Assembly (NCBI RefSeq): GCF_003688895.1
Contig: NZ_REFV01000006.1
Coordinates: 1 to 64,000 of the forward strand
Length of the DNA: 64,000 bases
From: Dokdonia sinensis
GTDB lineage: Bacteria > Bacteroidota > Bacteroidia > Flavobacteriales > Flavobacteriaceae
Direction of reading: 5' to 3'
Within the stretch, counting starts at the first letter, position 1, and each line of letters opens with the position of its first letter. Positions 54,501 to 62,962 of this stretch are shown piece by piece. Made by a program: the position numbers and the translations under genes. The notes under the pieces are model-generated. The model was given only the letters and a program-made list of their open reading frames with translations, made no database searches and was not told where the DNA came from.

Positions 54501-54536
54501 CACTTAAGTAAATATTATAAATTTAATTACATTACA

Positions 54537-54728
54537 ATGAACAAAGGAACAGTAAAATTTTTCAACGAAACTAAAGGATTTGGATTTATCACAGAAGAAG
54601 GTGTTGAAAAAGATCATTTCGTACACATCTCTGGATTAGTAGATGAAATCCGTGAGGGTGACGAGGTAGAATTTGAACTTAAAGAAGGAAACAAAGGATT
54701 AAATGCAGTGAACGTACGCGTTCTCTAG
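54537..54728 (+). CDS. cspA: Cold-shock domain protein CspA family
   Basis: A 63-residue single cold-shock domain that binds single-stranded RNA and DNA and melts RNA structure at low temperature. RNP1 is GFGFI and RNP2 is HFVHIS (usually VFVHFS); KGTVKFFNETKGFGF opens the domain. The start lies within a longer open frame whose upstream part (54396-54536) has no coding features. A terminator follows. Confidence 0.95.
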   Translation: MNKGTVKFFNETKGFGFITEEGVEKDHFVHISGLVDEIREGDEVEFELKEGNKGLNAVNVRVL

Positions 54729-54752
54729 TAGATATATTTCAAGTTTTTACAA

Positions 54753-54780
54753 AAAGCTCATCGCAAGATGGGCTTTTTTT
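54753..54780 (+). terminator. Terminator of cspA
   Basis: AAAGCTCATC pairs with GATGGGCTTT around GCAA and is followed by T7. Confidence 0.9.
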
Positions 54781-54870
54781 GTATTCAATTTATATGTTTA
54801 AATTGCTGTGCAAATTATAGCTCAAGCATTAACTGCAATCGGGAATGGATGACTACATAAAGAGCTGTAC

Positions 54871-55605
54871 TTATTTTTTTATAGGTTTTAATTGTATCAC
54901 CTTCAAAGCGTCTAAGATCCTTATAATTAAGTAAGTGATATCAATCTCATACCACTTTACACCAAAGTTTGCTCTGCTAGCGTGCTTATGGTGATTATTG
55001 TGATATCCTTCTCCCATCATCAAAAAATCAAAGCGAAAAAGGTTCTTGCTTGTATTCTTCATTTTAAAATTGACGTAGCCATATACATGTCCAAACCAAT
55101 TTATGATGACACCGTGTATAGGAGCCATTAAAAAGGTAACAGGCAGTAGCAACCATTGCCACCAAGCTGTAGCAAAGAACACAAAGAATATAATATAAAA
55201 ACTAATCCAAAGTATTCTTGAGAATCTTGAACTCGCAAAGGCATCAAAACTTTTCCATTGCGGTACATTTTTAGTGAAACGTTGGTCTACCGCTATGCGT
55301 TGCGTATTAATGTCTTGATAGATCGTCTTTGTTTTCCACATCATTGCAAACAAATTGTCGTCATAAGAAGGGGAGTGTGGGTCATTTTCTGTATCTGTAA
55401 ATGCGTGATGTAGACGGTGCATAATACCATAACCGTAAGCGCTTAAATAACTGGAACCTTGAAAAATCCAAGTAAGCACAAAGGTGATGCGCTCCATTGT
55501 TTTTGACATTGTAAATACTTGATGTGCTGCATAACGATGCAGAAAGAAAGATTGAAAGAAAAGCCCTCCATACCAGAGCACTATAACAAAAATAACTATA
55601 GTCAT
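54871..55605 (-). CDS. Membrane fatty-acid (acyl-CoA) desaturase
   Basis: Di-iron delta-9-type desaturase that inserts a double bond in acyl chains, adjusting membrane fluidity. The three histidine boxes are HRYAAH (23-28), HRLHH (63-67) and HNNHH in YHNNHHKH (about residues 203-210). Two pairs of membrane segments flank them. The length of 244 residues matches the short bacterial form. The lipid role fits next to cspA as a cold-adaptation context, though the genes are on opposite strands. Confidence 0.94.
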   Translation of the reverse strand: MTIVIFVIVLWYGGLFFQSFFLHRYAAHQVFTMSKTMERITFVLTWIFQGSSYLSAYGYGIMHRLHHAFTDTENDPHSPSYDDNLFAMMWKTKTIYQDINTQRIAVDQRFTKNVPQWKSFDAFASSRFSRILWISFYIIFFVFFATAWWQWLLLPVTFLMAPIHGVIINWFGHVYGYVNFKMKNTSKNLFRFDFLMMGEGYHNNHHKHASRANFGVKWYEIDITYLIIRILDALKVIQLKPIKK

Positions 55606-55671
55606 ACCTTTTTATGTAAAGGTAATTTTACAATAACATCAAAACAATGAACCTAAATCAATAAATTGATA

Positions 55672-56241
55672 TTATACCCTTTTTCTTATTCTGCTCAAAG
55701 CTTGTGCTGTAACACCTATGTAAGAACTTATGTATTTTAATGGAATAACCTCTAAAAGCTCTGGCCGCTCCTTAAAAATTTTAATATACAATTGCTCAGC
55801 TGTTAGATTGAGTAGATCTTGCTCTCGTTTTGATTTTAATAGGAATAGTCTTTCTGCTGTAAGTCTTCCAATAAGATTTCCTATTTGAGTTGTTTTATAG
55901 ACATCTTGTAAATCTTCGTATGTAATACTTAAGATACTAGTATCTGTAAGTGCTTGTAATTGATAAGCAGAGGGATTTTGTGTTAGAAAAGAGTCATAGG
56001 CACTTATAAATTGATCTTTGAAGCTAAAGCCAAAAGTAATTTCTTTCTCCGAATCGTCTTTAGGTATAAAGAGGCGTACTACACCATATTCTATAAAAGA
56101 GATATGGTGCTCTATTTCTCCCAATTTTAAAAAAATACATTTCTTCGGAATGTGGCGGCGCTTCAATCTCGAAGTAAAAAAAGTCCAATCAGAATCAGAG
56201 ATTTCTGCTATTGAGTCTAAGTATGCCTTGATCTGATCCAA
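55672..56241 (-). CDS. Crp/Fnr-family transcriptional regulator
   Basis: A cyclic-nucleotide-binding-like domain (about 25-115; HIPKKCIFLKLGEIEHHISFIEYGVVRLFI) then a C-terminal winged helix-turn-helix (about 145-189; LKYISSYIGVTAQALSRIRKRV, the recognition helix). Arg/Ser positions of the cAMP pocket are not obvious, so the ligand is unknown. The length of 189 residues is short but complete. It is upstream of and co-oriented with the desaturase gene, 66 bp apart, so it may control lipid desaturation (inference). Confidence 0.88.
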   Translation of the reverse strand: MDQIKAYLDSIAEISDSDWTFFTSRLKRRHIPKKCIFLKLGEIEHHISFIEYGVVRLFIPKDDSEKEITFGFSFKDQFISAYDSFLTQNPSAYQLQALTDTSILSITYEDLQDVYKTTQIGNLIGRLTAERLFLLKSKREQDLLNLTAEQLYIKIFKERPELLEVIPLKYISSYIGVTAQALSRIRKRV

Positions 56242-56380
56242 ACGCTTTATTTAAGTTAGAGCATAAAGATACCTATTAACAGGAGTGTATCTCAAATCAC
56301 AGAAGGTGATTTAACTAGAAGCATCGGAATATTGCCATTTTTAAAGATTAGCTATTATGCGACTTAGATACTAAAGAACC

Positions 56381-57535
56381 TTAAATTAAAATTGTCTTGG
56401 GTAATTTTAATATGAGCGTCGTACTATCGTCTTTTCCCGTAAGAAATGTAAGATTGCCGTCGTGTATTTCTGCAATCATCTTTGCGATATACGTTCCTAG
56501 ACCTGTTCCTCTATCCTTTCCTTCTGTTGTGTATTTATCAAAGAATTTTGCTCTCATCTTTTCAGGAATAACACCCGAATTTTTGATGTTAATAACAAAT
56601 AGATTATTAGTTTCTAAAGCGATAGTTACTTTTTTACCTTCTGGAGAAGCTTCTATTGCATTGCGAAGTAAGTTTTGGAAAAGGTGCTTCATATAAAATT
56701 TATCACCTTCCATCATGAGCTCATCCTCCTCTGGCTCTGCAATGATATTGTTGTGGTAAAGCTCTATTGTTGCTTTTTTTTCTTCAATGAGTTCGCGCAT
56801 TTCTCCTGTTGTACTTGCAATAAGTTCTAAAAGGTCAAATTTAGAAAGCGTAGGTATATACTCACCACGTTCCATTTGGGCAAAGTCTTTGGATGAAGTG
56901 AGCAGGTTAAGGGTGTCATTGCCTATATCTTTGAGCATACGGACCCATTTAGACTGTACAGGGTCTAGATTTGATTTTGATAAAATATCTGCAATTGATA
57001 CCATAGAGCCTATGCGATTACGCATATCGTGTTCGGCGAGTCTATTTGCAATATCTTGAGTTTTAATTTTATTTTCTAAAATTTCAATAGTAGTTCTAAG
57101 CCTCTTAACGGTAAGTTCAAGTTCGGCAGCTTTTACCACTAGCGTCATTTTTCTTTTTTCCTGAGTATGCTCATCTATCAGGAAAGCTGCATTTGTGATA
57201 ATCTCAAAAGTTTCACTTCTACTATTTTGAACAGTCCAGCGTCCTTGAAGTTCGTATTCTTTCTCAAGGAAATCTTCGTGCAGCTTCTCAAGAGTTTGTC
57301 TATTATCTTCAGGCACTACAACGGTAAATGGCTTCCCGATAAGCTCCTCACGGGTATATCCATAAATATCACAATACGTTGCATTTACATCTGTAAAATA
57401 GCCTTTAGGATTTGTGATACAAATACCTATGGGCATTTGCTGGAAAATCTCGTAGGATAATTTATTGTTATCTTCAAAGGTGCTTTTTATAGAAGCTAAT
57501 TCCCTCTCCGTTCGCTTTTGAAAATCATCTCGCAT
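56381..57535 (-). CDS. PAS-domain sensor histidine kinase
   Basis: A PAS domain (about 28-135; IFQQMPIGICITNPKGYFTDVNATYCDIYGYTREELIGKPF) with a short coiled coil, then a dimerisation/phosphoacceptor segment with H169 in LAEHDMRNRIGSMVSIADIL and a GHKL ATPase domain (N box HLFQNLLRNAIEASPEG, G box GKDRGTGLGTYIAKMI). No membrane segment is visible, so it is probably cytoplasmic. There is no response-regulator gene beside it, making it an orphan kinase. The DMRN after the His differs from the usual ELRTP. Confidence 0.93.
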   Translation of the reverse strand: MRDDFQKRTERELASIKSTFEDNNKLSYEIFQQMPIGICITNPKGYFTDVNATYCDIYGYTREELIGKPFTVVVPEDNRQTLEKLHEDFLEKEYELQGRWTVQNSRSETFEIITNAAFLIDEHTQEKRKMTLVVKAAELELTVKRLRTTIEILENKIKTQDIANRLAEHDMRNRIGSMVSIADILSKSNLDPVQSKWVRMLKDIGNDTLNLLTSSKDFAQMERGEYIPTLSKFDLLELIASTTGEMRELIEEKKATIELYHNNIIAEPEEDELMMEGDKFYMKHLFQNLLRNAIEASPEGKKVTIALETNNLFVINIKNSGVIPEKMRAKFFDKYTTEGKDRGTGLGTYIAKMIAEIHDGNLTFLTGKDDSTTLILKLPKTILI

Positions 57536-57712
57536 ATCTGGACACTCAATTTTAAATAAAGATATTCAAAATTAATTTTGAATTGTAATGCTTAACCGTC
57601 TAGTTTGTACACTTAAAAATGATAATAGAGGCAGTAAATTAAATTTAGAACGGTTCAAGACCGTTTATCGTTTAAAAAGAAGTAGTTTCGCGCAAAATTA
57701 AAAGCCCTGACT

Positions 57713-58162
57713 ATGAAGCGTATAACGGAATTTAAGAAACTCTTTGGAGTAGAGAAAGAGTTAGATCTCAAACAGCTTAAAAAAAGCTACAGAAATCTAG
57801 TAAAAGAGTGGCATCCAGATAAGTTTCAAGAGGGTGATCCAAGGCAAGAAGAGGCAGAGGTAATGAGCCGCCGTATTATCGATGGATACCATTTCCTAGT
57901 AAGTATGGCGCCAGAAACCAAGGCAGCAAATCTTGAGGCGTATACGGAGACCATAACAAATGCTGCAATTGCAGATTATCAGCACAAAGGGTTATTGCTT
58001 GAAATTACGTTTACAGACGGAACAACTTACGAATATTTTGGAGTGACCAAGCAGATATATATTAAAATGATAAATGCAGGGAATCTTAATCGTTTTGCAA
58101 AACGTAACATCTACCCTAAACACAATTATCGCAAGTCCAAGCGTCACTTACAAGAGGCATAG
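57713..58162 (+). CDS. DnaJ-like plus KTSC domain protein
   Basis: The N-terminal about 70 residues form a J-domain with the HPD motif (KEWHPDKFQEGDPRQEEAEVMSRRI), which could stimulate an Hsp70 ATPase. The C-terminal half is a KTSC-like domain (LLLEITFTDGTTYEYFGVTKQIYIKMINAGNLNRFAKRNI). The combination in 149 residues is compact. Role unknown; co-chaperone for a small substrate class is a guess. It is followed by a weak terminator and a FAKA palindrome. Confidence 0.85.
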   Translation: MKRITEFKKLFGVEKELDLKQLKKSYRNLVKEWHPDKFQEGDPRQEEAEVMSRRIIDGYHFLVSMAPETKAANLEAYTETITNAAIADYQHKGLLLEITFTDGTTYEYFGVTKQIYIKMINAGNLNRFAKRNIYPKHNYRKSKRHLQEA

Positions 58163-58192
58163 TACTTAAACTATTTTGACCCATAGATATTT

Positions 58193-58231
58193 ACAGCTCT
58201 AAAATTTTTTAAAATTCTTAGGGCTGTTTTT
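58193..58231 (+). terminator. Probable terminator
   Basis: ACAGC-T-CTAA and TTAG-G-GCTGT arms around an A/T loop, then TTTT. It lies 30 bp after the J-domain gene. Confidence 0.55.
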
Positions 58232-58233
58232 GA

Positions 58234-58255
58234 TTACGCTTTCGCGAAAGCGTAA
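58234..58255. repeat. FAKA palindrome, copy 15 (22-bp perfect)
   Basis: Exact core with matched TTA/TAA flanks, 26 bp before the helicase start at 58282. Confidence 0.9.
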
Positions 58256-58281
58256 CTTACCTCCATCACAAACCGTAGTAT

Positions 58282-59568
58282 ATGACAAATACATTTACCG
58301 CATTAGGAGTTATAAATCCTATTCAGGAGGCTCTCAAAGCACTTCAGATCACGGCGCCCACAAATATTCAGCAGTTAGCGATACCTGCAATGCTTACTTC
58401 AAAAAAGGATGTGGTTGCCCAAGCACAGACAGGTACTGGAAAAACAGCTGCTTTTGGGATTCCCTTGTTGCAACTAATTGACCGTACAAATCCTACGGTA
58501 CAGGCTGTAATCCTAGTCCCTACGCGGGAGTTGGGACAGCAAATTCAATCTAACCTGACCTCATTTACAGCCCATTTACCAGAAGTAACAAGCGCTGTAG
58601 TTTATGGAGGTGTTCCTGTAAAATCACAAATAGAACGTCTTAAGGAGCCTGCTCAAATTGTGGTTGCAACGCCAGGACGTCTCATTGATTTAATTGAGCG
58701 TAAAGCGATTAATATAACACAAGCAAATTATCTCGTGCTTGATGAGGCCGATGAGATGGTCACCTCACTTAAGGAAAGTCTTGACACGATCGTTACCGAA
58801 ATGCCTAACAACAGGCGCACATTCTTATTTTCTGCGACGATGCCGGGTGCGATTAAGCAAATTGTGCAAAATTACTTGGGTAAGAATCCGCTCGAGATTA
58901 GCTCTGAGATGGAAACCCTTGGGAGTAAAAAAATCACGCACGAGTATGTAGTAGTGGAGCCCATAGAAAAACTGGACGTGTTAATGCACTTTTTAAACAG
59001 TAGGTTGGGGCAGCGCGGTATTATTTTTTGTAAAACCAAGGCTGCAGTAAATAAACTTGCCAAAAATCTTGCTATTAATAAGTTTTCCTCTGGGGCCATA
59101 CACGGTAGTCTCTCGCAGCCCATACGTGATAGAATGATGGAGCAATTTAGGGAAGGGCACATCGATATTCTTGTGGCCACAGATCTAGCGGCCCGTGGGA
59201 TTGATGTGCGCGAGATAGAGTATGTGGTAAACTATCACTTACCAGAATTTTATGATATGTATGTGCACAGAAGCGGCCGTACGGCTAGGGCGGGGGCTAG
59301 TGGTTATGCGCTCACTGTTTTGCAACAAGAAGAAGTGCACGAGATTGCCGAGTTTGAACACGAGTTAGGGATTTCTTTTTCCGCTTTCGCGAAAGCGACC
59401 CCACAACAAATAGAAGAGAACAACACCGTGCTCTGGGCTAAGAAAATCTTTAAAACAAAGCCCAACCGAGATATTTCTCCTGAGCTGAAAGAGAAAGTTC
59501 AGGCCGTATTTCATCATTTAACTAAGGAAGAACTCATCGATAAACTACTCGCAGAAAAACTAGCTTAA
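58282..59568 (+). CDS. DEAD-box RNA helicase (DeaD/CshA-like)
   Basis: ATP-dependent RNA helicase with the canonical Q motif (TAPTNIQQLAIPAM), Walker A AQTGTGKT, PTRELG, TPGR, motif II DEAD (VLDEADEMV), SAT and HRSGRTARAG. The length of 428 residues is compact, lacking the long DeaD RNA-binding tail. A FAKA palindrome is in frame near the end (FSAFAKATPQQIEENN) and another lies just upstream of the start, so this gene carries two copies. Third DEAD-box-type gene in 27 kb. Confidence 0.95.
   Translation: MTNTFTALGVINPIQEALKALQITAPTNIQQLAIPAMLTSKKDVVAQAQTGTGKTAAFGIPLLQLIDRTNPTVQAVILVPTRELGQQIQSNLTSFTAHLPEVTSAVVYGGVPVKSQIERLKEPAQIVVATPGRLIDLIERKAINITQANYLVLDEADEMVTSLKESLDTIVTEMPNNRRTFLFSATMPGAIKQIVQNYLGKNPLEISSEMETLGSKKITHEYVVVEPIEKLDVLMHFLNSRLGQRGIIFCKTKAAVNKLAKNLAINKFSSGAIHGSLSQPIRDRMMEQFREGHIDILVATDLAARGIDVREIEYVVNYHLPEFYDMYVHRSGRTARAGASGYALTVLQQEEVHEIAEFEHELGISFSAFAKATPQQIEENNTVLWAKKIFKTKPNRDISPELKEKVQAVFHHLTKEELIDKLLAEKLA
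59382..59397. repeat. FAKA palindrome, copy 16 (in helicase)
   Basis: Exact core read as Ala-Phe-Ala-Lys-Ala followed by Thr, in the C-terminal extension after domain 2. Confidence 0.9.
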
Positions 59569-59692
59569 CATAACCCTTACGGCAAATGAGTACTTAATGC
59601 CTCATTATTTTAGATTCTGGCATTGGTAGATGCTATATATCTAAAATTTTGGGCAAGTTGTATTGTAGAAAAGCTTTAGGGTTTAAATTGGC

Positions 59693-59700
59693 TACATTTG
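59693..59700 (+). promoter_or_regulatory. Candidate -7 element
   Basis: TACATTTG matches TAnnTTTG, 28 bp upstream of the ATG at 59729. The spacing to a TTG is not ideal. Confidence 0.45.
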
Positions 59701-59728
59701 GTATTTAACAAACTGTACAACTCCGTTT

Positions 59729-60289
59729 ATGAAATCATATACAGCTGCCTTCGTCTTTTTATTTACAATCACAATTGCCGCCCAAGAATCTCCGTCACAA
59801 ACGTTCTGGAATACCCTGCAAGCTCATTGCGGTAAGGCATACGAAGGGAAGCTAGTTTTACCAGAAGAAGACGAAGCCTTTGGCGGGAAGAAGCTGGTCA
59901 TGCACGTTAGATCTTGTGATGAGAATCAGATTAAAATACCCTTTTTTGTGGGCGACGACAAATCGAGAACGTGGATACTCACAATGAATGACGGAATCAT
60001 TACGTTAAAACACGATCACCGTCACGAGGATGGAACAGAGGACGAAGTAAATTTTTATGGAGGAACATCGAGCAATACGGGCAAATCAGATATCCAATTT
60101 TTTCCAGCAGATGTGCATACCCAACAAATGATTCCTGGAGCAGCGACAAACGTCTGGTGGATTACCGTAGACGAGACATCATTTACATACAACCTCAAAA
60201 GATTAGGTACAGATCGCATATTTAAAGTAGTTATGGACCTTACTAAAGAAATTGAAACACCTGGTGCTCCGTGGGGTTGGGAAGATTAA
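59729..60289 (+). CDS. Secreted protein, function unknown
   Basis: A signal peptide (MKSYTAAFVFLFTITIAAQ) and one compact domain with QTFWNTLQAHCGKAYEGKL, VRSCDENQIKIPFFVGDDKSRTWILT and KHDHRHEDGTEDE. Two Cys (in AHCGK and RSCDE) could form a disulfide; the His-rich KHDHRH stretch might bind metal. I have no name for it, though similar hypothetical genes seem common in marine flavobacteria. Monocistronic. Confidence 0.75.
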   Translation: MKSYTAAFVFLFTITIAAQESPSQTFWNTLQAHCGKAYEGKLVLPEEDEAFGGKKLVMHVRSCDENQIKIPFFVGDDKSRTWILTMNDGIITLKHDHRHEDGTEDEVNFYGGTSSNTGKSDIQFFPADVHTQQMIPGAATNVWWITVDETSFTYNLKRLGTDRIFKVVMDLTKEIETPGAPWGWED

Positions 60290-60362
60290 ATACCAAGATT
60301 TTAAGAGGGTATTTACCTTATAATCAAATATTTAAAAACTTGTAGGAAAAAATTATTGACTT

Positions 60363-62414
60363 ATGAAAAGACTATTTTATATCTCACTGCTAACTGTAAT
60401 CATGTTTTCTTGCGATAAAGATAGTTTACAAACTAAATCTGCATCGGTCGAAAAGAAGCCTGTAGTTTTCGACGGAATTGACAACAGCATCGCTCCGGGC
60501 GACAACTTCTACAACCACGTGAATAAAAACTGGTATGACAATGCCGTTATTGCAGATGACCAAGTGGGCGTAGGAGCCTACCGTTTCCTCAATATTCCGC
60601 AACAGGGAAAACTAAAAAATATTCTGGAAGAGGTTTCGGTTCAGAAGCACAAAAAGGGAAGTGTAGAACAGATGGTAGGGGATTTTTATGCTTCGGGTAT
60701 GGACACCCTTAGTATCGACAAGCGTGGGATTGAACCTATACAACCTATTCTCAACGAGGTAAATAAAATAGATAGCGTTTCAGATCTTTTGACCTTTGTA
60801 GCCCAGCAGGTCAAAACGGGGGATTACTCCATGTTGAGTCCGTACATCTCGCCAGACCAGAAAAATAGCCAACTTAACATCCTTCACTTTTCACAAACGG
60901 GATTGGGATTGCCAGACCGGGACTACTATTTTAACGAGGACGCATCTTCTGTGGCGATACAGGAAGCTTATAAAACCTATGTTACGAAGCTGTTTGAATT
61001 GACTGGTGAGTATAACGCTTTCGCGAAACCTGACTTGAGCGCAGTCGAAAGTGCGGAAACCACATACAACTTAGAAAAACAACTTGCCGAAGCTCACAAA
61101 ACCCGCATCGAGCGCAGGGTGATACAGGAAAACTATAATAAACTTTCGGTAGCAGATTTGGACAAACGCCACGCAAACATAGACTGGCTAGCGATATTAG
61201 AAACCTTGGGAGCAGATGTAGATTCGGTTGATGTGCGCCAAACGGCCTACTATGACAAACTAGACACTATGCTCAAGAGCGTCCCACTAGCCGACTGGAA
61301 AACTTACGTAAAGGCACACACAATCAGTTCATACGATAATCTGTTGCCTACAGCTTTTCAGGATGCCTCGTTTGCATATAGCAAGGTGATTTCTGGTCAA
61401 AGTGAGCTACAGTCCCGCAGTAAGCGTATGGTGCGCAATGTAGACCAGATGATTGGTTTTGCGCTAGGGCAGTTGTATGTGAAGCGATATTTTGACGAAG
61501 CCGCTAAGGAACGTGCCCTTGACCTCGTGAATAATTTTCAGATTGCATTAGAAAAACGCATTAAAAACTTGGAGTGGATGAGCGATAGTACAAAGGTTAA
61601 AGCGGTCGAAAAACTCTATGCCATCAATAAGAAAATAGGCTATCCTGATGTTTGGCGCACCTATGATGTCAGTATAGACAGGAGTCAGTTTTTTGAAAAC
61701 GTAGTTGCCTTAAGTAAAGATAGTTACAATTATAATCTTAAACAGTTAAATAAACCGCCTAATCGTGGCGAATGGGGCACGACGCCTTCAACCGTAACGG
61801 CTTATTATAATCCGTCACTTAACGAGATCGTCTTTCCGGCTGGGATACTCCAAGCACCGTATTTTGACCTTTATGCAGATGATGCGGTCAACTATGGAGG
61901 TATCGGTATGGTGCTAGGGCACGAGTTTACACATGCCTTTGATGACCAAGGCGCACAATACGACAAAGACGGAAATGTAAAAAACTGGTGGACCGAAGAA
62001 GATTACACCAAATTTAAAGCAAAAACGCAACAGATTACAGACCAGTACTACAATTTTACTGTGCTGGATAGCGTGCATCTTAAAGGCTCACTTACCGTAG
62101 GAGAAAACACGGCAGATAACGGTGGTATTGCCATTGCTTACGATGCGTTTAAAATTACACCGCAGGGCAAGAGCGATACGACCATAGGTGGCTTTACCCT
62201 AGACCAGCGCTTTTTTATGTCTATCGCCCGGATATGGCGCGTAAAAACCCGTGATGAATACCTGCGCAATTATGTCGCCACAGATCCACACTCGCCACCC
62301 GTATGGCGCGTAAACGGGCCGTTAATGAATTTTACACCTTTTTACAACGCTTTTGATGTGAAGGAAGGAGATGAGAATTTTAGAACGGAAGAGGAGCGGG
62401 TTAGGATTTGGTAA
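60363..62414 (+). CDS. pepO: M13-family (neprilysin/PepO-like) metallopeptidase lipoprotein
   Basis: Zinc endopeptidase for oligopeptides at the cell surface. A lipobox (VIMFSC) is followed by FVDGIDNSIAPGDNFYNHVNKNW-type start (written here FDGIDNSIAPGDNFYNHVN) and the M13 core. Zinc ligands are HEFTH (520-524) and the Glu in ENTADNGG; VWRVNGP and the terminal region (EEERVRIW) complete the family signature. The 683 residues are normal. Codons are visibly GC-richer than in its neighbours (GCG, CGC, CTG), hinting at a different origin. A degenerate FAKA motif (NAFAKPDLS) is in frame. Confidence 0.94.
   Translation: MKRLFYISLLTVIMFSCDKDSLQTKSASVEKKPVVFDGIDNSIAPGDNFYNHVNKNWYDNAVIADDQVGVGAYRFLNIPQQGKLKNILEEVSVQKHKKGSVEQMVGDFYASGMDTLSIDKRGIEPIQPILNEVNKIDSVSDLLTFVAQQVKTGDYSMLSPYISPDQKNSQLNILHFSQTGLGLPDRDYYFNEDASSVAIQEAYKTYVTKLFELTGEYNAFAKPDLSAVESAETTYNLEKQLAEAHKTRIERRVIQENYNKLSVADLDKRHANIDWLAILETLGADVDSVDVRQTAYYDKLDTMLKSVPLADWKTYVKAHTISSYDNLLPTAFQDASFAYSKVISGQSELQSRSKRMVRNVDQMIGFALGQLYVKRYFDEAAKERALDLVNNFQIALEKRIKNLEWMSDSTKVKAVEKLYAINKKIGYPDVWRTYDVSIDRSQFFENVVALSKDSYNYNLKQLNKPPNRGEWGTTPSTVTAYYNPSLNEIVFPAGILQAPYFDLYADDAVNYGGIGMVLGHEFTHAFDDQGAQYDKDGNVKNWWTEEDYTKFKAKTQQITDQYYNFTVLDSVHLKGSLTVGENTADNGGIAIAYDAFKITPQGKSDTTIGGFTLDQRFFMSIARIWRVKTRDEYLRNYVATDPHSPPVWRVNGPLMNFTPFYNAFDVKEGDENFRTEEERVRIW
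61015..61028. repeat. FAKA palindrome, degenerate copy 17 (in M13 peptidase)
   Basis: GCTTTCGCGAAACC: intact left arm and centre, right arm altered. Read as Ala-Phe-Ala-Lys-Pro. Confidence 0.6.
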
Positions 62415-62467
62415 TGTTTAATGAGGAAATAATAATATCATTTATTTTACACCAAAATCTAGTTACG

Positions 62468-62475
62468 TATTTTTG
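62468..62475 (+). promoter_or_regulatory. Candidate -7 element of the CSD gene
   Basis: TATTTTTG matches TAnnTTTG, 64 bp upstream of the ATG at 62540. No TTG at the right spacing. Confidence 0.4.
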
Positions 62476-62539
62476 ACAAAAGAAGTAGAGAGGAAGAGAT
62501 AAGATAATAACCTCTCGTTTAAAGATTAAAGTAAATACA

Positions 62540-62791
62540 ATGATATTAGATTTTTTTAAAAAACTATTTGGTGGGAGTTCAGAAACTACAGGCGATAGAA
62601 AAGAAGGAACAGTAAAATTTTTCAATACTAGAAAAGGTTTCGGATTTATAACTGTAAATGGTTCTAACGAAGAAATTTTTGCCCATACGACCAATGTTAT
62701 CGGCAGAATTAAAGAAGGTAATAAAGTAACTTTTGAGATAGAGCAAAGTGAAAAAGGACCAACAGCTGTAAAAGTCAAAAAGGTAAAATAG
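62540..62791 (+). CDS. Cold-shock domain protein with amphipathic N-terminal extension
   Basis: 83 residues. The last about 62 form a cold-shock domain (KEGTVKFFNTRKGFGFITVNG; RNP2 is IFAHTT). The first about 20 (MILDFFKKLFGGSSETTGDR) are hydrophobic and amphipathic and are missing from plain CspA, so the protein may touch the membrane or a partner. Terminator downstream. Confidence 0.88.
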   Translation: MILDFFKKLFGGSSETTGDRKEGTVKFFNTRKGFGFITVNGSNEEIFAHTTNVIGRIKEGNKVTFEIEQSEKGPTAVKVKKVK

Positions 62792-62813
62792 CCTCGTACT
62801 ATTTTTAAAATGT

Positions 62814-62845
62814 AATCCCTACAACGCTCTGTTGTAGGGATTTTT
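62814..62845 (+). terminator. Factor-independent terminator
   Basis: AATCCCTACAAC pairs with GTTGTAGGGATT around GCTCT, then TTT. Confidence 0.9.
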
Positions 62846-62962
62846 GCTTTTAAGCTCAAAGCATTATTCTAGTCCAAATAGTCTTAGTCATTTTTATAAT
62901 AAACGTATTGAGAATATCTCAAAAACACAGCTAATCTATATTAGAACTGAACGAACGTAACA

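Noticed and set aside
54396-54536. An N-terminal extension of cspA
   Set aside because: The 47 upstream codons look noncoding, overlap the promoter element, and CspA proteins start at the later ATG.
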